Origin: Scalesia atractyloides
Lineage: Eukaryota; Streptophyta; Magnoliopsida; Asterales; Asteraceae
Direction: 5' to 3'
DNA length: 64,000 bases
Assembly (NCBI GenBank): GCA_947069175.1
Contig: CAMTDV010000030.1
Coordinates: forward strand, 98,790,411 to 98,854,410
Position 1 is the first letter of the stretch, and each line of letters opens with the position of its first letter. A model generated the notes under the pieces. That model was not told the DNA's origin, searched no databases, and saw nothing but the letters and a program-made list of their open reading frames with translations. Shown here in pieces: positions 45,505 through 56,680 of this stretch. A program made the position numbers and the translations under genes.

Positions 45505-47415
45505 TACACGTTTTGTCTCTAGTCCTATACCCGTTAACTTCTCCGTTAATTACCCCCATATCCCCCCTCATCCGACGGATAATTTCGTCGTTTCAGCTAG
45601 ACCAGAGAGTAAACGTCAGTTTTCGTCCTTGAGGTTTGCTCCAAACATTAGGTTCCGTCCACCTTTAACACTCTTCGTCCCTTACATTTCAAGTCTTAAC
45701 ATGTTTTGAATCATGCCCACAAAATTGCGATGTTTTGAGAATATTTTGAACCAAATTCAAATCCTCGATGAGAGAATGTGCATATATATGAATATATACA
45801 GATAGATTGAAGGTTTAATCATACCTTAATGCGTATGATGGCACCTTAGTGCGTATAATGGCAAATGAATGAGGGATAATAATTGATTAATAGCATATTG
45901 AATTATGATATTAGTGGAGGCGGTGGTGAAGGGTTTCTGCGATGGAGGATTTAGCGTTGGTGAACCAACTTTTTTGTGGGGATGAAGATGACTGGTAACC
46001 TAGGGTTAAAACGATTTATTTAAAGGAGAAGTTAAGTGGCATTAGGGCCAGGGACCAAACAGGTGAAAACTTGAAACGCAGGGACGCAAAGTATAAAGGT
46101 GGATGAAACCCGATGTTTGGAACAACAAAGTTGCAACTTACTTCATGATCTAGCTCAAATGACGAACTCATCCCTCGCATAGGGGGCACATAGGGGTTTT
46201 TAACAGAGAACAGAATGATGTGGACTTGCCTTAGGTGTTACAAACACCATCCCTTGAACCTCATCATCCTAGATGAGGTTTGTCCCATCATCATAAATTG
46301 AATATAACACAAGACCCTTTGATATCACTTATATTATCCGGTCTCTCATACTCAAGGCAGAGCATTCTTTACGAACCACCATAAATCAAGTGAGTTGAAT
46401 AGAGTAGAAGGATGCGAGATATGCCTAAGGTGGTACACAAGTTGAATTCAACGGTGAATACAAGTTATACCAAGAGTTATTTACATAAGTAGCCCGTGTA
46501 ATCTTGCCTTGGTCACATTTTTGGGGTCTAAGTTTGTAAAAGTTGTATGTATTGAGTCATATATAGTTTTATTTTTGTAACAAGTATGGGTTCTAGCACT
46601 AACTTCCACTAATTATTTATGAAATGACTAATTTATACTTTAACTACTGTGACTAGTTATTTAATTTAATTAAAAAAATAAACAAAAACCCGACCCCCTT
46701 TCCTCCATGTCTCTTCTCCAAAGCCAAACCCACAGTCACCCCAAACAAAATTTGATTGTCAAAGTTAGCTATACCCTTATATCCGTTAGAGTTGTCTTCG
46801 TGGTTCACTTATGATCGTTTGTCCCTATCGCAACTCGCCAAGGGCTATAGTGATCCCCACCCACCGTACCTTGCTTTGCATTTACAAATTACAATCATCC
46901 CTCACGATGTTTCGGGTTTGGTGCGTACCTTGCTCACTACACTCTCATGGCTAATCAATTTATAGGGTCACGGTTATACCTTGCTCGCAACTTCACAATA
47001 ACATATATTTCTCATAATTCGAAATGTAAGGTAATGCTCCCTATCATTTTATCGTTTGAATATATGCAGAAAGGGGTCGTCATGGGGCAAAAGGTTCGCT
47101 TGATTATGAACACTCCGCATGGAAGTAAAACCGAAGAAAATGATGAAAAACCACACGTACAGTAACTAATTCTTTTTAAATTAAAATAAACCACGTAATG
47201 AAAAAGAATGCATCCGTATAAGATTGTAAGCAAAACAATCACTAGAGCTGGATACAAGCTTTTTATCTAAAAATTTCATAACTTCATTTAGAATTCACAA
47301 GTGAAAGTACTTCAAAAATAAAAAAAATACGCAAACAAACTTTTATAACAATTTTTTTTTTAAAATAAGAAGTATATTGATTTTCCTTTTTATGGAATGT
47401 GACCTTTTACCTATT
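45505..47415. repeat. Dispersed repeat, copy 1 (pair with 60678-62775)
   Basis: Colinear over about 1.9 kb with 60678-62775, for example AGAATGATGTGGACTTGCC (46212 and 61419) and GTGCGTACCTTGCTCACTAC (46921 and 62290). The left part (about 45606-46140) carries inverted arms of the GAGTAAA foldback family. No protein is encoded. Copy 2 has about 170 extra bases near 61552-61722. Confidence 0.75.
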
Positions 47416-47502
47416 AATTCCTTTTTATGGCATGTGACCTTCAGCTATAGTTGGGTGTGTATGGCTACTGTCTTGTCCATTTATTCCCACTCTAAATTCC
47501 CC

Positions 47503-47509
47503 TATAAAA
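47503..47509 (+). promoter_or_regulatory. TATA box upstream of reductase fragment
   Basis: TATAAAA, 87 bases before the ATG at 47596, in a context (C-rich before, GAGAGAGAATC leader after) that looks like a retained plant core promoter and 5' leader. Confidence 0.45.
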
Positions 47510-47595
47510 CCAATTCAATATGTGTTTCCTACCAGCAACTTCTTCCGTTTTAGAGAGAGAATCTAGTGAGAGAAACCTCTTTCTTGCCGGTAATA

Positions 47596-47806
47596 ATGCA
47601 ATCAAAATTCGTAAAAGTGTCTCCAATCGAATTGGTATCAGCAGTGCTGAATGAAAAGGTGACGGAGAAGTTGAACCCATCAGAACTGGGAGAAAAAACG
47701 ATGTTGGAGGAGAATCATAAGCTCGTCCACGAAGAAACCGGGTAAGGAACCAGAGCCACAGAATGTTGTTGTGCCAAAGTTAGAGAAGGAAGCGGACGCG
47801 TTCTTA
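47596..47806 (+). pseudogene. NADPH-cytochrome P450 reductase 5' fragment lacking the anchor
   Basis: From ATG 47596 the reading is MQSKFVKVSPIELVSAVLNE, then the LEENHKL-type segment that in plant P450 reductases directly precedes the membrane helix. The helix and the following WRRS are missing. The sequence resumes in another frame with SSTKKPGKEPEPQNVVVPK, the linker after the helix, and then fades out after KEADAF. So roughly 20 codons coding for the ER anchor have been lost, and the junction shifts the frame so that a stop is reached at 47743. The flavodoxin, connecting, FAD and NADPH domains are absent. Likely a duplicated or captured first exon. An Athila-like element begins about 350 bp downstream. 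Confidence 0.7.
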
Positions 47807-47939
47807 ATTCAACGAAATATAATATAAATTCATTAGCATGGTAATCAACCTTTAAATGTGGTATAGATATCAAATTACACTCCTAATCACATGTAAATAT
47901 TTGTGATATATTATAATATCTATAAAAATAAAATATTAG

Positions 47940-48120
47940 AACTAAAATAATTCGGCTAAGCCGAGCCGAGCTGGTATGGACGAGCCAAACCGAGTCAATC
48001 AGGCTCGTTACGAGCCAAGCCGAGATAGACTCACTTTCTAACCGAGCCGGCTCAACTCACTTTCAAACCGAGCCGGCTCAACTCACTTTCAAACCGAGCC
48101 ACATCGAGCGAGCTTTTTCC
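47940..48120. repeat. GAGCCGAGC-rich block with 26-bp tandem repeats
   Basis: AACCGAGCCGGCTCAACTCA followed by CTTTC is repeated between about 48039 and 48100. The wider block is full of GAGCC/GGCTC palindromes, as in the hAT-like block at 56400-56680. It may be a MITE inserted in or next to the LTR that ends at 48159. Confidence 0.55.
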
Positions 48121-48329
48121 GAACTAGCGAGCGTTTTTTATTAGGCCACGACAGCTACATCAAAATGGCGCCGTTGCCGGGGAATTCGTGCGCTTAGTGT
48201 TAGTTTAGATTAGTTTAGTTTTCTTTTCTGTTCTCTAAAAATCCAAAAATATTTCCTTTTGTTTGTTTTTGTTTAGTTCGGTATTACGCACAATCTTCTT
48301 GTTTGCTTGTGTGCAGGTGATTCAGTTGC

Positions 48330-50300
48330 ATGCATACCAGGTTTTCAGGAAAGTCTTCACCACTGCTTTTCGACCCCGAAATTGAGAAGACTGCGAGGCA
48401 AAATCTGCTCCTTAGATCAGCCTTAAAGGGAAAAGCAACAGTTCTGAATATGGACCCCAAGAAACACAATCAACCCCACAACTACAAACACCACACCAAG
48501 AGCCTGTTACTGAGATGCCACCAATGCCACCTCCACCATACCCAACTCAAACTCAATCCCAACAAACTTCACCCATGTCACCGTTATCTAGTTCCACCAC
48601 CCAACCAACAGCTGCTCCAACTGGAGATTTCCACATTATTGGGGCATCAACTTACCCGTTAGAAAGCCGAATACCACCACAGCCAAACCCGTTGCAAGCT
48701 GTGAATCAGCCAAACCCGGTTGAAAATAGGGCAAGAACTGGAACTTGGGATGATGGGTATGGAGATGAAGTATGGGGTACGAATGAAGGGTACATGGGTT
48801 ATCAAGGAGGTATGCAACATCAGGCATTTACTCAGGCTCAACCATTATTTCAGCAGAGACAACCTCGAGGTGGGGAAGGGTATTACACCCCACCCCCACC
48901 ACCAGTTCAGCGAGCACCGGTAGCTCCACGTTATCCACAGAGGGATCCCAGATTTCCAGATCCTAACATTCGAGGAGTTGAGAGTCACTTCCGCCTGCAA
49001 ATTGCGAAACACTCTTCACCGATTGTTATGCCGGTTGCACAAGGTAATGTGGATAGATCGTTAGAAGCGAAACCGCATATTTTGAACATGCTCCCTACTT
49101 TTCACGGGAAAGCTATCGAGGAGCCTTATGCGCACATCGCAGAGTTCGAGGCAGTGTGTAGTAAGATTGGGGGACATGGGTTCACGCCGGATCAGGTAAA
49201 GTTGGTGTTATTTCAGTTTTCGTTGAAGGATTCGGCACGTGGCTGGTTTGTATCTTTGCCCTACGCAAGTATCCACACTTGGCAAGAGATGCAACAACAA
49301 TTTTTGGAAGAGTACCATATGCTACAACGAACCAAGATGGGGAGAGTGACCATTAGGGAATTTCAGCAACTTCTGGGTGAGTTGTTGTATGAGTCGTGGA
49401 AGCTGTTTAACCAGTTGCTTCGAAATTGCCCTCATCATGGCATACCAAGATGGGAGTTAATCACTGCTTTTCATGATGGGATGTCTAATGAGGATAGACG
49501 TGATATAAAGGCCATAACTGGTGGAACTTTCTTGAGGAATCACGTAGATGTGGATTGGGATTACTTGGAGATTTGTGCAGGGGATTTAAAAAGACAAGCA
49601 CAAGCTGATCGTACAAAGAAGTATTCAATCCATCATCGACTAGTGTGGGTACTTCTTCTACATCTAGAGTTGCTCAGTTAGAAAGGGAGAAAGAGGAGTT
49701 AGAGAAGCAACTTGCGAAATTTAAAGGTCTAGACAGTGGTAGAGATGCATTGCATGCGGCGCAAACCATTCCGGTTTGTGGTAGCTGTACCGACTTGGGT
49801 TATACTTCGAATAAGTGCCCGAGTACATTTGTTGTGGCCGAGGAGGATGTTAACATGGTCTATGGAGAGAAAACGAATTATGATATGAACTCAAACATAT
49901 ATCACCCAGGTTTGCGTAACCATCCAAATTTTCAGTATAATAATACTAATCAATTAAATCCAAATTTTCAGGTACCAAATCAGGGAGACCATCAATATCA
50001 GAACCGCCAATCTGGGTACAATAATCAGAACTATAACCAAGGTGGTTACAACTAGGGCAATCAAAGAAGTTATCATCAAAATTTGGATCAAGGCAACGTT
50101 AGTAACCAGAATGAAGGATCCAATAAGGAGATGATGGAAATTTTGAAGCAAATCAGAAAGGATCAAGAAGTGCAGTCTAAGGCTCACCAAGCTTTAGAAA
50201 AACAAGTTGCACAGTTGGCAGTTGAGGTACTCAGGGAAGAAGAGATCCAGGGAAATTACCAAGTGACACCACAAAGAATCCTCAACATCATGCGAGAGTC
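48330..50300 (+). pseudogene. Athila-like gag, frameshifted
   Basis: It starts MHTRFSGKSSPLLFDPEIEK, the usual N-terminus of this gag class, changes frame near 48425, and runs through a Pro/Gln-rich linker to the capsid-like core (NMLPTFHGKAIEEPYAHIAE, LKDSARGWFVSLP, TWQEMQQQFLEEY). It changes frame again near 49620 into a coiled segment (QLEREKEELEKQLAKF). The zinc knuckle CGSCTDLGYTSNKC (49777-49818) has Tyr in place of His. A stop at 50053-50055 and a frame change near 50230 precede GKLPSDTTKNP. Confidence 0.8.
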
Positions 50301-50737
50301 AATTCGGTAAGTATCGCTCCTGTTTCTGAATTTGTTAATACAAGTTTTACATCTTTGTCTCAAGTAGTTGCAGGTGTACAAGACGAGATAGACGAAGGAG
50401 AGGAATGTGAGTCAGGGGCACCACTCGTTCCAATTAGGGTTGGAAAATTAAAAATCCATAAAGCTTTATTGGATTATGAGGCGAGTATGAGTATTCTGCC
50501 TGGAAGTTTGTATGACCAGTATGAATTTGGTCCGCTACAAGATTTCGATAAAAAGGTGATTTTGGCGGATGATACTTGGAAACAACCGCGTGGGGTTGTT
50601 AAGGATGTGAAGATTCAGTTTGGTGAGTTTTACTATTTAGTAGATTTCTTAGTGTTGGATTACGCACCTACGAGGGCGAACGAGCAACAAAAGGTAATAT
50701 TGGGACGTCCGTTCTTGAACACTGCCAATGCTTAAAT
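50301..50737 (+). pseudogene. Athila-like retropepsin
   Basis: PLVPIRVGKLKIHKALLDYE starts the retroviral-type aspartic protease. The family motif is Leu-Leu-Asp-Leu-Gly-Ala-Ser, but here the Gly is Glu (codon 50478-50480). ILPGSLYDQ and a terminal ILGRPFLNTANA are typical. A stop codon at 50735-50737 replaces the normal read-through into LINCREG. Probably inactive. Confidence 0.75.
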
Positions 50738-51158
50738 CAATTGCAGAGAAGGATTGATTACTATGAGTTTCGACAACCGTAAGTTAATATTTAATGTGTA
50801 TTCAAAATCTATTACTTACGAAATTATTAATTCATGTGAAGCAGTTGCTACTAATGAGTTTGTTCCTTCGTACACTTCACGTGTGTGTGAGAACACACTA
50901 GATGGGAATGAAGTTGAGTTGTACAGGTTTGCGGTTAAGAAGAAGAGAGAGCCGATGAAGAAGACGAACGAGCAGAAGAGTGAAAAAATAGGCAAGCCAC
51001 CTGATAGTGGGAGCGCCTGGGGCGATGAGGCAAAGTTTGATCCTAATTGGCGTGTGGATGCAGATTTTCCAAACTATTGGAAGCCAGGCTATTTAGAGAC
51101 ACCCGGAGGCAAGCACTCTTTTAAGCCACCTCGAGCACCTCAGGTACGGTCTAGCTGA
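50738..51158 (+). pseudogene. Post-protease frame of the Athila-like element
   Basis: INCREGLITMSFDNRKLIFN continues the protease tail. The frame then becomes a charged, low-complexity region (KKKREPMKKTNEQKSEK) and ends WKPGYLETPGGKHSF plus KPPRAPQ. In autonomous relatives reverse transcriptase would follow the protease; here the frame ends and non-coding 3' sequence begins. Confidence 0.6.
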
Positions 51159-51213
51159 AGACCCATAAACTTAGCGCTCTTGGGAGGCAGCCTAAGGATG
51201 TAGAGTAGTGTGT

Positions 51214-51244
<31 letters not shown>

Positions 51245-51853
51245 GTTTTGTGTGTGTGTTTTTGCAGGTTGCCAAGTTAATAATCTCTACGGATGCAATT
51301 ACCCAAGTGTGGGGAAGTTTGAAGAGGTTTGGTTAAGTTCTAAGTGCAATTGAGGGCAATGCACATTTGTTCGGGGGGTAAGGGAGGTGAGAAAGCTTGA
51401 AAAATTAAAAAATTTCTAAGGCATGAAACCTCAAAATTTTGGCAAACCTGCTGGAAATTGGGCTTCCAGGCGCCACGCGACAGGGGACAAGGATCCTCCC
51501 GCGACGCCCCGGGAAGGCCAAGTCAACAAGTCAAATTTACCATCCCCCGCATGTCGCGAGGGAGGTATGACGGCTACCGCGACGCGCTCCAAATCAGATC
51601 TGGCCTTAAAGTCACGAATCAGTCATTTTTTTGTCAGGGGATAACCGGTTGGGCGTATTTATATATGTTATGTTTGCTATGGTTGTGTTGATGTGATAGA
51701 ATATGCGTGGTTGGTGCGTAAGTGTGTTGTGTGAAAATAGTGGCGAGCATGTTGAAGAGGAGGCATGGAACTAGACAGGTGCAGATCAGAGAAGTAAATC
51801 AGGGGACTCTGTTCCAGTTTGTTTATGTATTTAATGTTAGTTTTATTTTGGCT

Positions 51854-52123
51854 CATCCTAAACAGGCGTCTAAAAACATTGGGTCCATGAACCGGTGCGG
51901 GATCAAAGTAGTCTTTCATCAAATGCTCGTTTGCGGCTTCCCGGTCTCTCAAGATATAGGTGCGTCTCAATATGGGCCGTGGAGGAGAACGCACAACGTT
52001 TGCCATGGCTTGTATCAAGACACTACATGCACTCGTAACCGCTTCTTCCTCCTCCGCGGTTTCTTCGGGTGAAAACAATCGTCGGTAAATATTGGTGAAC
52101 GAATCTTCCGATGGAGAACCCAT
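51854..52123 (-). pseudogene. Harbinger-type transposase N-terminus
   Basis: The start is at 52123 (MGSPSEDSF). An acidic stretch EETAEEEEAV is followed by RTYILRDREAANEHLMKDYF and FRRLFRM. That RDRE...ERL.DYF...FRRRFRM block is the conserved N-terminus of plant Harbinger transposases and ALP1-like proteins. The homology ends at FRRLFRM. The DDE nuclease domain that should follow is absent, and the reading continues into retrotransposon sequence. Confidence 0.75.
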
Positions 52124-52433
52124 TATTTTTTTTTATAAAATTGTGGTAGTATTTGGTTGAGATATAAAAATGTAGGAGTATTTGGTTGAGATGGTTTGTG
52201 TTTGAATAAAATGATATGGTGGAATGTATTTATATTAATAAGTAAAATGAATTTTTTTATTGAAATGACCGTTGTTTAACGGTTAAATTTTTGAAAATCC
52301 TTACAAAACGCCGTTTTAATCATCGCCCCCCCCCCTCAGTTTCCCCCCATAGCGCCCGCCGTAATGGTGTGGCGGCGCTATGGGGCATTTTCGTATGCCA
52401 AACCGCCCAAAAGGTGCCCCACTACGTTAGGCC
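51854..52433 (-). mobile_element. 5' part of a PIF/Harbinger transposon
   Basis: The minus-strand 5' end starts GGCCTAACGTAGTGG at 52433, next to TTA (52434-52436), the usual target triplet. The leader contains a GCGCTATGGGG/CCCCATAGCGCC inverted pair, and the transposase start follows. The element stops abruptly at about 51853 against Athila-like sequence, so everything downstream, including the other terminus, is missing. Confidence 0.65.
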
Positions 52434-52436
52434 TTA

Positions 52437-52800
52437 ATATACGATTATCTTTATATTCATGTAGTATTTTCATCTTTTATTACTAGTATAGAAAGAGTTC
52501 CATGTAACCACATGGCAAGCTTGTAGTTTTGGCATCTTACATGACAAACAACTTTCTCGGTCCGTTCGCTTAGGGTTAGTAATGAAAGGGAATGTTCATA
52601 AATGAGAACTATAAAGAGGAATGGATCAGATGGATTCTGCTAAAAAGTAACATTTTCGCTTGGAGAGCCACATTAAACAAGTAACCGAAAAGAGAAGCAT
52701 TGGCAATAAGAAGTATCAACCTTAAACTCGATATGTATAACCTTTAACCATATACTACTAACATACGGGTGAGCTAATCAAGTATGGGTTTAGGATTACT
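52437..52800. other. Intergenic, no gene
   Basis: No coding or repeat signature recognised. Confidence 0.35.
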
Positions 52801-52802
52801 CT

Positions 52803-53110
52803 TAGGGGCTGTTTGGCAACATCTGAATGGTTAAGTGCTGAATCAGTAAGAGGTCTGAATCTTTAAGGGCCGAACCAGTAAGATGTCTTAACCATTAAGA
52901 GTCAGTATAATGCTTAACCATTCGGAGACAAGTGTCTGACCAATTCAGATTAGAGGTCTTAACCATTCAGACTTAGTATAATGCTTAACCATTCAGAGGC
53001 AAATGTCTTAACCATTCAGACATCTGCTTACGAAACAAACAGTCTGAACCATTAAGTACTGAACTAGTAAGAAGTCTGAAGCATTAAGAGCTAAACATTA
53101 ACCACACAGG
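52803..53110. mobile_element. Non-autonomous element, GGGGCTGTTTGG type
   Basis: Starts GGGGCTGTTTGGCA, and ACGAAACAAACAGTC near 53032 may be a decayed inverted counterpart. The interior repeats CTTAACCATTCAGA and its complement at least eight times, the dense subterminal pattern of a small hAT-like MITE. Confidence 0.45.
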
Positions 53111-53477
53111 CTCGCTCGATTATGGAAATACTCGACACACCAAAGGCCTTCGCACTTTTTCCGGCCCATAAAAGAATACTACAGTTCGTTTTTTTTTTTT
53201 GGAAATTATATGGTTTATTGGAAGGTAAGGAAGATAAATCATCTAATAATAGAACCCAAAATCGGCCACGCCTTGTGTGAAGGCATCATGGATCGTAGCT
53301 AGCTGCTAGTTTTGTTATAATAAAATCATAGTATTAATTAATGTATAAAAGGGTAAATGAACTATTTAAATTTATAGCTTATAACAAATTTTAATAACGC
53401 CGTCGTCCAGGTTGCCTAATGTTATATAATTACAGTACAATTTCTTTCTTGTACATTTTAATAATAAAAAATAGGAA

Positions 53478-53932
53478 TATTGGATTTAAATAACCTCAAC
53501 TTTCACCGATTGGCCGATAGCACTTCCAACTTTCGATTTGTACCACATCACTCAACTTTCAACTAATTTTCCTTTAATACTCCCAATCTAACTGAAGACT
53601 AACCTAGTTGGTTTTTTTGCTAATGTGTCACTTGTGTGGTGATGTGCGCATTTAACGTGGCATTTTTTATGACATGGCAGCTGACATGACATTTGATTTG
53701 GCTTTTTTGATGACGTTGTAGCTGATTTGGCTGTTCTTGATGACGTGGTAGCTAATGTGGCATTGGTTTGGTGACGTGCTAGCTGATGTTAACAAATTGG
53801 ATTAGTGTGTGTTGGATTAGTTTGAGAGTGTTGTACGAAAATAAGTTAAAAGTTGGGAATGATGTAGTACAATTTGAAAGTTGAAACTGTTATCAATCAA
53901 ATAATGAAAATTTAGGTTATTTAAATTGAATA
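53478..53932. mobile_element. Foldback element with 80-bp arms
   Basis: From ATATTGGATTTAAATAACC, the left arm (to about 53562) matches the complement of the right arm (about 53850-53932) with a moderate number of mismatches. The central part repeats GATGACGTGGTAGCT-like units four times. GAATAT lies at both edges and may be a target-site remnant. Non-coding. Confidence 0.65.
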
Positions 53933-54370
53933 TCTCTAAAAAATATGTATGTTATAATTTCTTTTTCATACATTTTAGCAATAAAAAATATGAATATTAT
54001 AAATGCCTTGTGCACATGATTTACCTGTTTTGATTGACCTAGCAACAGGACCAACAAATAATTAAATTTACTCGAGTCTGAAAATTATGAGCCAATAACT
54101 CTTGATATATCTGTGTAAAAGTTTAAATCAAGTCTGAGTTTTAGCTAAATTTGAAGCTCGTTTGATAGATAATTTCGGGCATAAGCTTTATATGTCTGGT
54201 CGACTAGACTTGTGGGATCAAATAGCCTAGTATTTCATTATAACAAAGGTTAAATGCATATTAAGTTATGATTACAAAGCTACATAAAATAAAAAATAAT
54301 TAAACATATAGCGTTACCCGTTCTTATAAAATCAAAACATATGCTATCTATTTTGAAGTATATACTATTA

Positions 54371-54709
54371 GGCTACATGGTGTGGTATAAAGCCCCTAGG
54401 GGCTTTATCACGCCATCTCAACGTCACCTCACTTCCACGTCACATAGGAGACTTTAAAGCCAATTCCTTTAACTTGCATGCAATGGTTTAAAGCCCTCTA
54501 TTAAACAAAATACAAAAAAAAAATAAAGACCAAAAAATTTGATTGGTTGAGTAATATGGGCCCCACCTGCACATTGATTTTTTGCTCGTTAGCACGCTGG
54601 CGGAAGGGCAATAGTGCCCCTTTGTTGACGGCGGCGGTGTGATGGATGACGCTCTGGGACGCTAAAATAGCTGAGGTGGCGAGGTGGAGTTAAGCCACAC
54701 CGTTCAGCC
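54371..54709. mobile_element. PIF/Harbinger MITE with TTA target duplication
   Basis: Begins GGCTACATGGTGTGG and ends CCACACCGTTCAGCC, inverted repeats with three mismatches. It is flanked by TTA on both sides (54368-54370 and 54710-54712). The interior has an AAAGCCCCTAGGGGCTTT palindrome near the left end and no coding frame. Confidence 0.8.
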
Positions 54710-54729
54710 TTATAATAAATTAGAGTTTA

Positions 54730-55345
54730 GAATTAGAAGGCATGTATGGCTATTACCAAGAGTCAACAACGCATCACACTCGACTATTGGCTACCTTACA
54801 TTAGTATATTTCACATAATGTAGCTGCCCAGATTAGAAAATTTGTTCCTATAGGTTATGGTGATGTAATCTTATAAACTAACAGAGAAAAACTAAACTGA
54901 AAGGAAAAAATATAAATCTAAATATAAATATTTAAAAGTAAAATTATAATAAGTGGCATAAATACAACCAAATTTAATGTGACTTTTATTTGAACTCTAA
55001 ATATAAATTATACTGTGATAATAAAAACCTTTGTCAATTTTGTACATGCTGAAGTAAGAGACATAAGAATAATGTTGGATCTCAAATATCATTAAGAAGT
55101 TTTGGATGCACTAGTTGTCGATAAAAGAAATTTTTACACTTAAATTTGCTAAAGTGAAAACAATCCATGATAGGTGATATCATGTAAGTTTTCACCCCGA
55201 AATAGAAAATACATACAGTTGTAGGTAAAACAATCAATATTAGTTATATGAGAGTCGGATATTATAAGATAATTTGTAAACTTAAGGAAACATAAATATA
55301 AAACCCAGGACTATGTAACAACCAAAATATAAAAAATTAAAAGCT
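54730..55345. repeat. Dispersed repeat, copy 2 (pair with 44990-45495)
   Basis: Same segment order as copy 1, with extra small blocks (for example around 54825-54860). Its right edge at about 55345 does not continue into the 45.5-kb repeat, which shows that the two repeats are independent. Confidence 0.7.
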
Positions 55346-56400
55346 GTTTCTAGAAAATATTGAAATTTCACTGCAGAAAATATTAAGTCATATTATTATT
55401 TTATTTTATTTTATTATTATTTTTTTGTCTCTCATCAACGAATAAATTATATTAAAGTTATTTTCTATTATTTTTTTTTTGACATTTTGGAAAAAAAATA
55501 TTGTTATTAAATGAAAATCATCCCAAGTGTGTCACTAGAATCGGGGAACCAAGGGCCGAATCGCAACAGAATTTTTAACCGAAATTTAAAATATAATAAA
55601 TACATAAATAAAATTATATGATTTTAAGAAAAATGATAAATGTTGGATTTTTTAGTGTAATTTGAGATTGCGTGTGACGTTCAAATAAGAGTGCACGCTT
55701 ATTTGAATGCAATCGGGACTAACGGGGGATCCAAGGGGGCAGCGCCCCTGGGAGAAGGGTCCAAGGGGCGGCAGCCCCTGGCGACAGAAACTAATTTTTG
55801 GGCTAAATGTGCAATTTTGAAACTTGAGGGACTAAAGATGTTTTTGTTCAAAATTGAAACTGCAAGTAGTTGTGAAAAACTGAAAATACGCTCCCAAATT
55901 TTTAGAGAAAAACCCTGGACGAATTTTGATTCGTAACTAATCCCCAAAATCTCACAATCAAAATCCCATACAGAAATCTAGAATCAAATCTGATTTTATC
56001 TGATCAAATATTGGTAGCCACTCCAATTGTTTGATCTGAAAGTGATTACACGACTTCAGATTTATCCAAGCAAAATTTCGATTTTCCCAACAATAAATAT
56101 ATTTACAAGTTACTTTCTAAACGTATTCTTCACGTTCTCTCATAATTTTGAGGTTTTAGCTTCGTTCAATAAAAAAAGCGACATGTGTCTTTTTAAAGAT
56201 AACAACTTGGAACATTTATGAGATCGTTGCAATTTGATTGCGTTAATTAAAATTCATTAAGCTTCACTTTAAAAATGTCATTCAACTATTTTGGCTGCAA
56301 TGTCAAAACCGACAACTTAACCTTGTTTACCTAACATTTTGCAATGTGTCTTTTTTCTTTCCATTTATTACTTATATTAGGGCCACATCAACAATACAAG
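55346..56400. repeat. LTR-like fragment and intergenic DNA
   Basis: 55680-55790 contains GGGGGATCCAAGGGGGCAGC and a second GGGTCCAAGGGGCGGCAGCC copy, a GC-rich motif pair I associate with LTRs of plant retrotransposons. No primer site, purine tract or paired LTR was found, so this is at best a solo or broken LTR. Confidence 0.3.
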
Positions 56401-56680
56401 TAGTGGTGTAAATCAGTCAAGTGTCTCATAACCCACCTGAGATTAACTCGCCATAACCTCAAAACAAACCGAGCTTAAATGAGCTCGAGCATATAAATGT
56501 TTATCTAATTAACAAGTCTAAGTCCGAGACACACTTATCGAGCTTAAACTGGCTTGTGATCGAGGCGAGCCTATTATTTATATAATTTTTATTTAATGTT
56601 TTTTAATGCATACACTCACAAGCTGAGCACGACCTTTCCGGCGGGCTCGGCTTGAGCTGTTTACACCCTTAAGAATTAAA
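56400..56680. mobile_element. Small hAT-like MITE, GAGCTCGAG type
   Basis: Outer sequences TAGTGGTGTAAA and TTTACACCCTTA are inverted, and the interior has many GAGCTYGAG/GAGCTTAA motifs. The flanking octamers do not match, so the ends may be off or mutated. Confidence 0.5.

Larger units (their letters stand above)
48130..51853 (+). mobile_element. Athila-like LTR retrotransposon with gag and protease only, truncated
   Basis: The end of a 5' LTR (…GCTACA, to 48159) is followed by a primer site for Asp-tRNA, TGGCGCCGTTGCCGGGGA (48166-48183), diagnostic of Athila-type gypsy elements. Gag and protease follow, then a short extra frame and a long non-coding tail with CAAGTGTGGGGA (51303-51314), (TTTTG)n at 51215-51250 and a CGCGAC-rich stretch (51465-51600). 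Neither reverse transcriptase nor integrase is present. The right side is interrupted by a PIF/Harbinger end at about 51853, so the 3' LTR is missing, and most of the 5' LTR is not recognisable. Confidence 0.75.

Noticed and set aside
51722..52072. 116-codon plus-strand frame
   Set aside because: It is antisense to the Harbinger transposase N-terminus and crosses the transposon junction.
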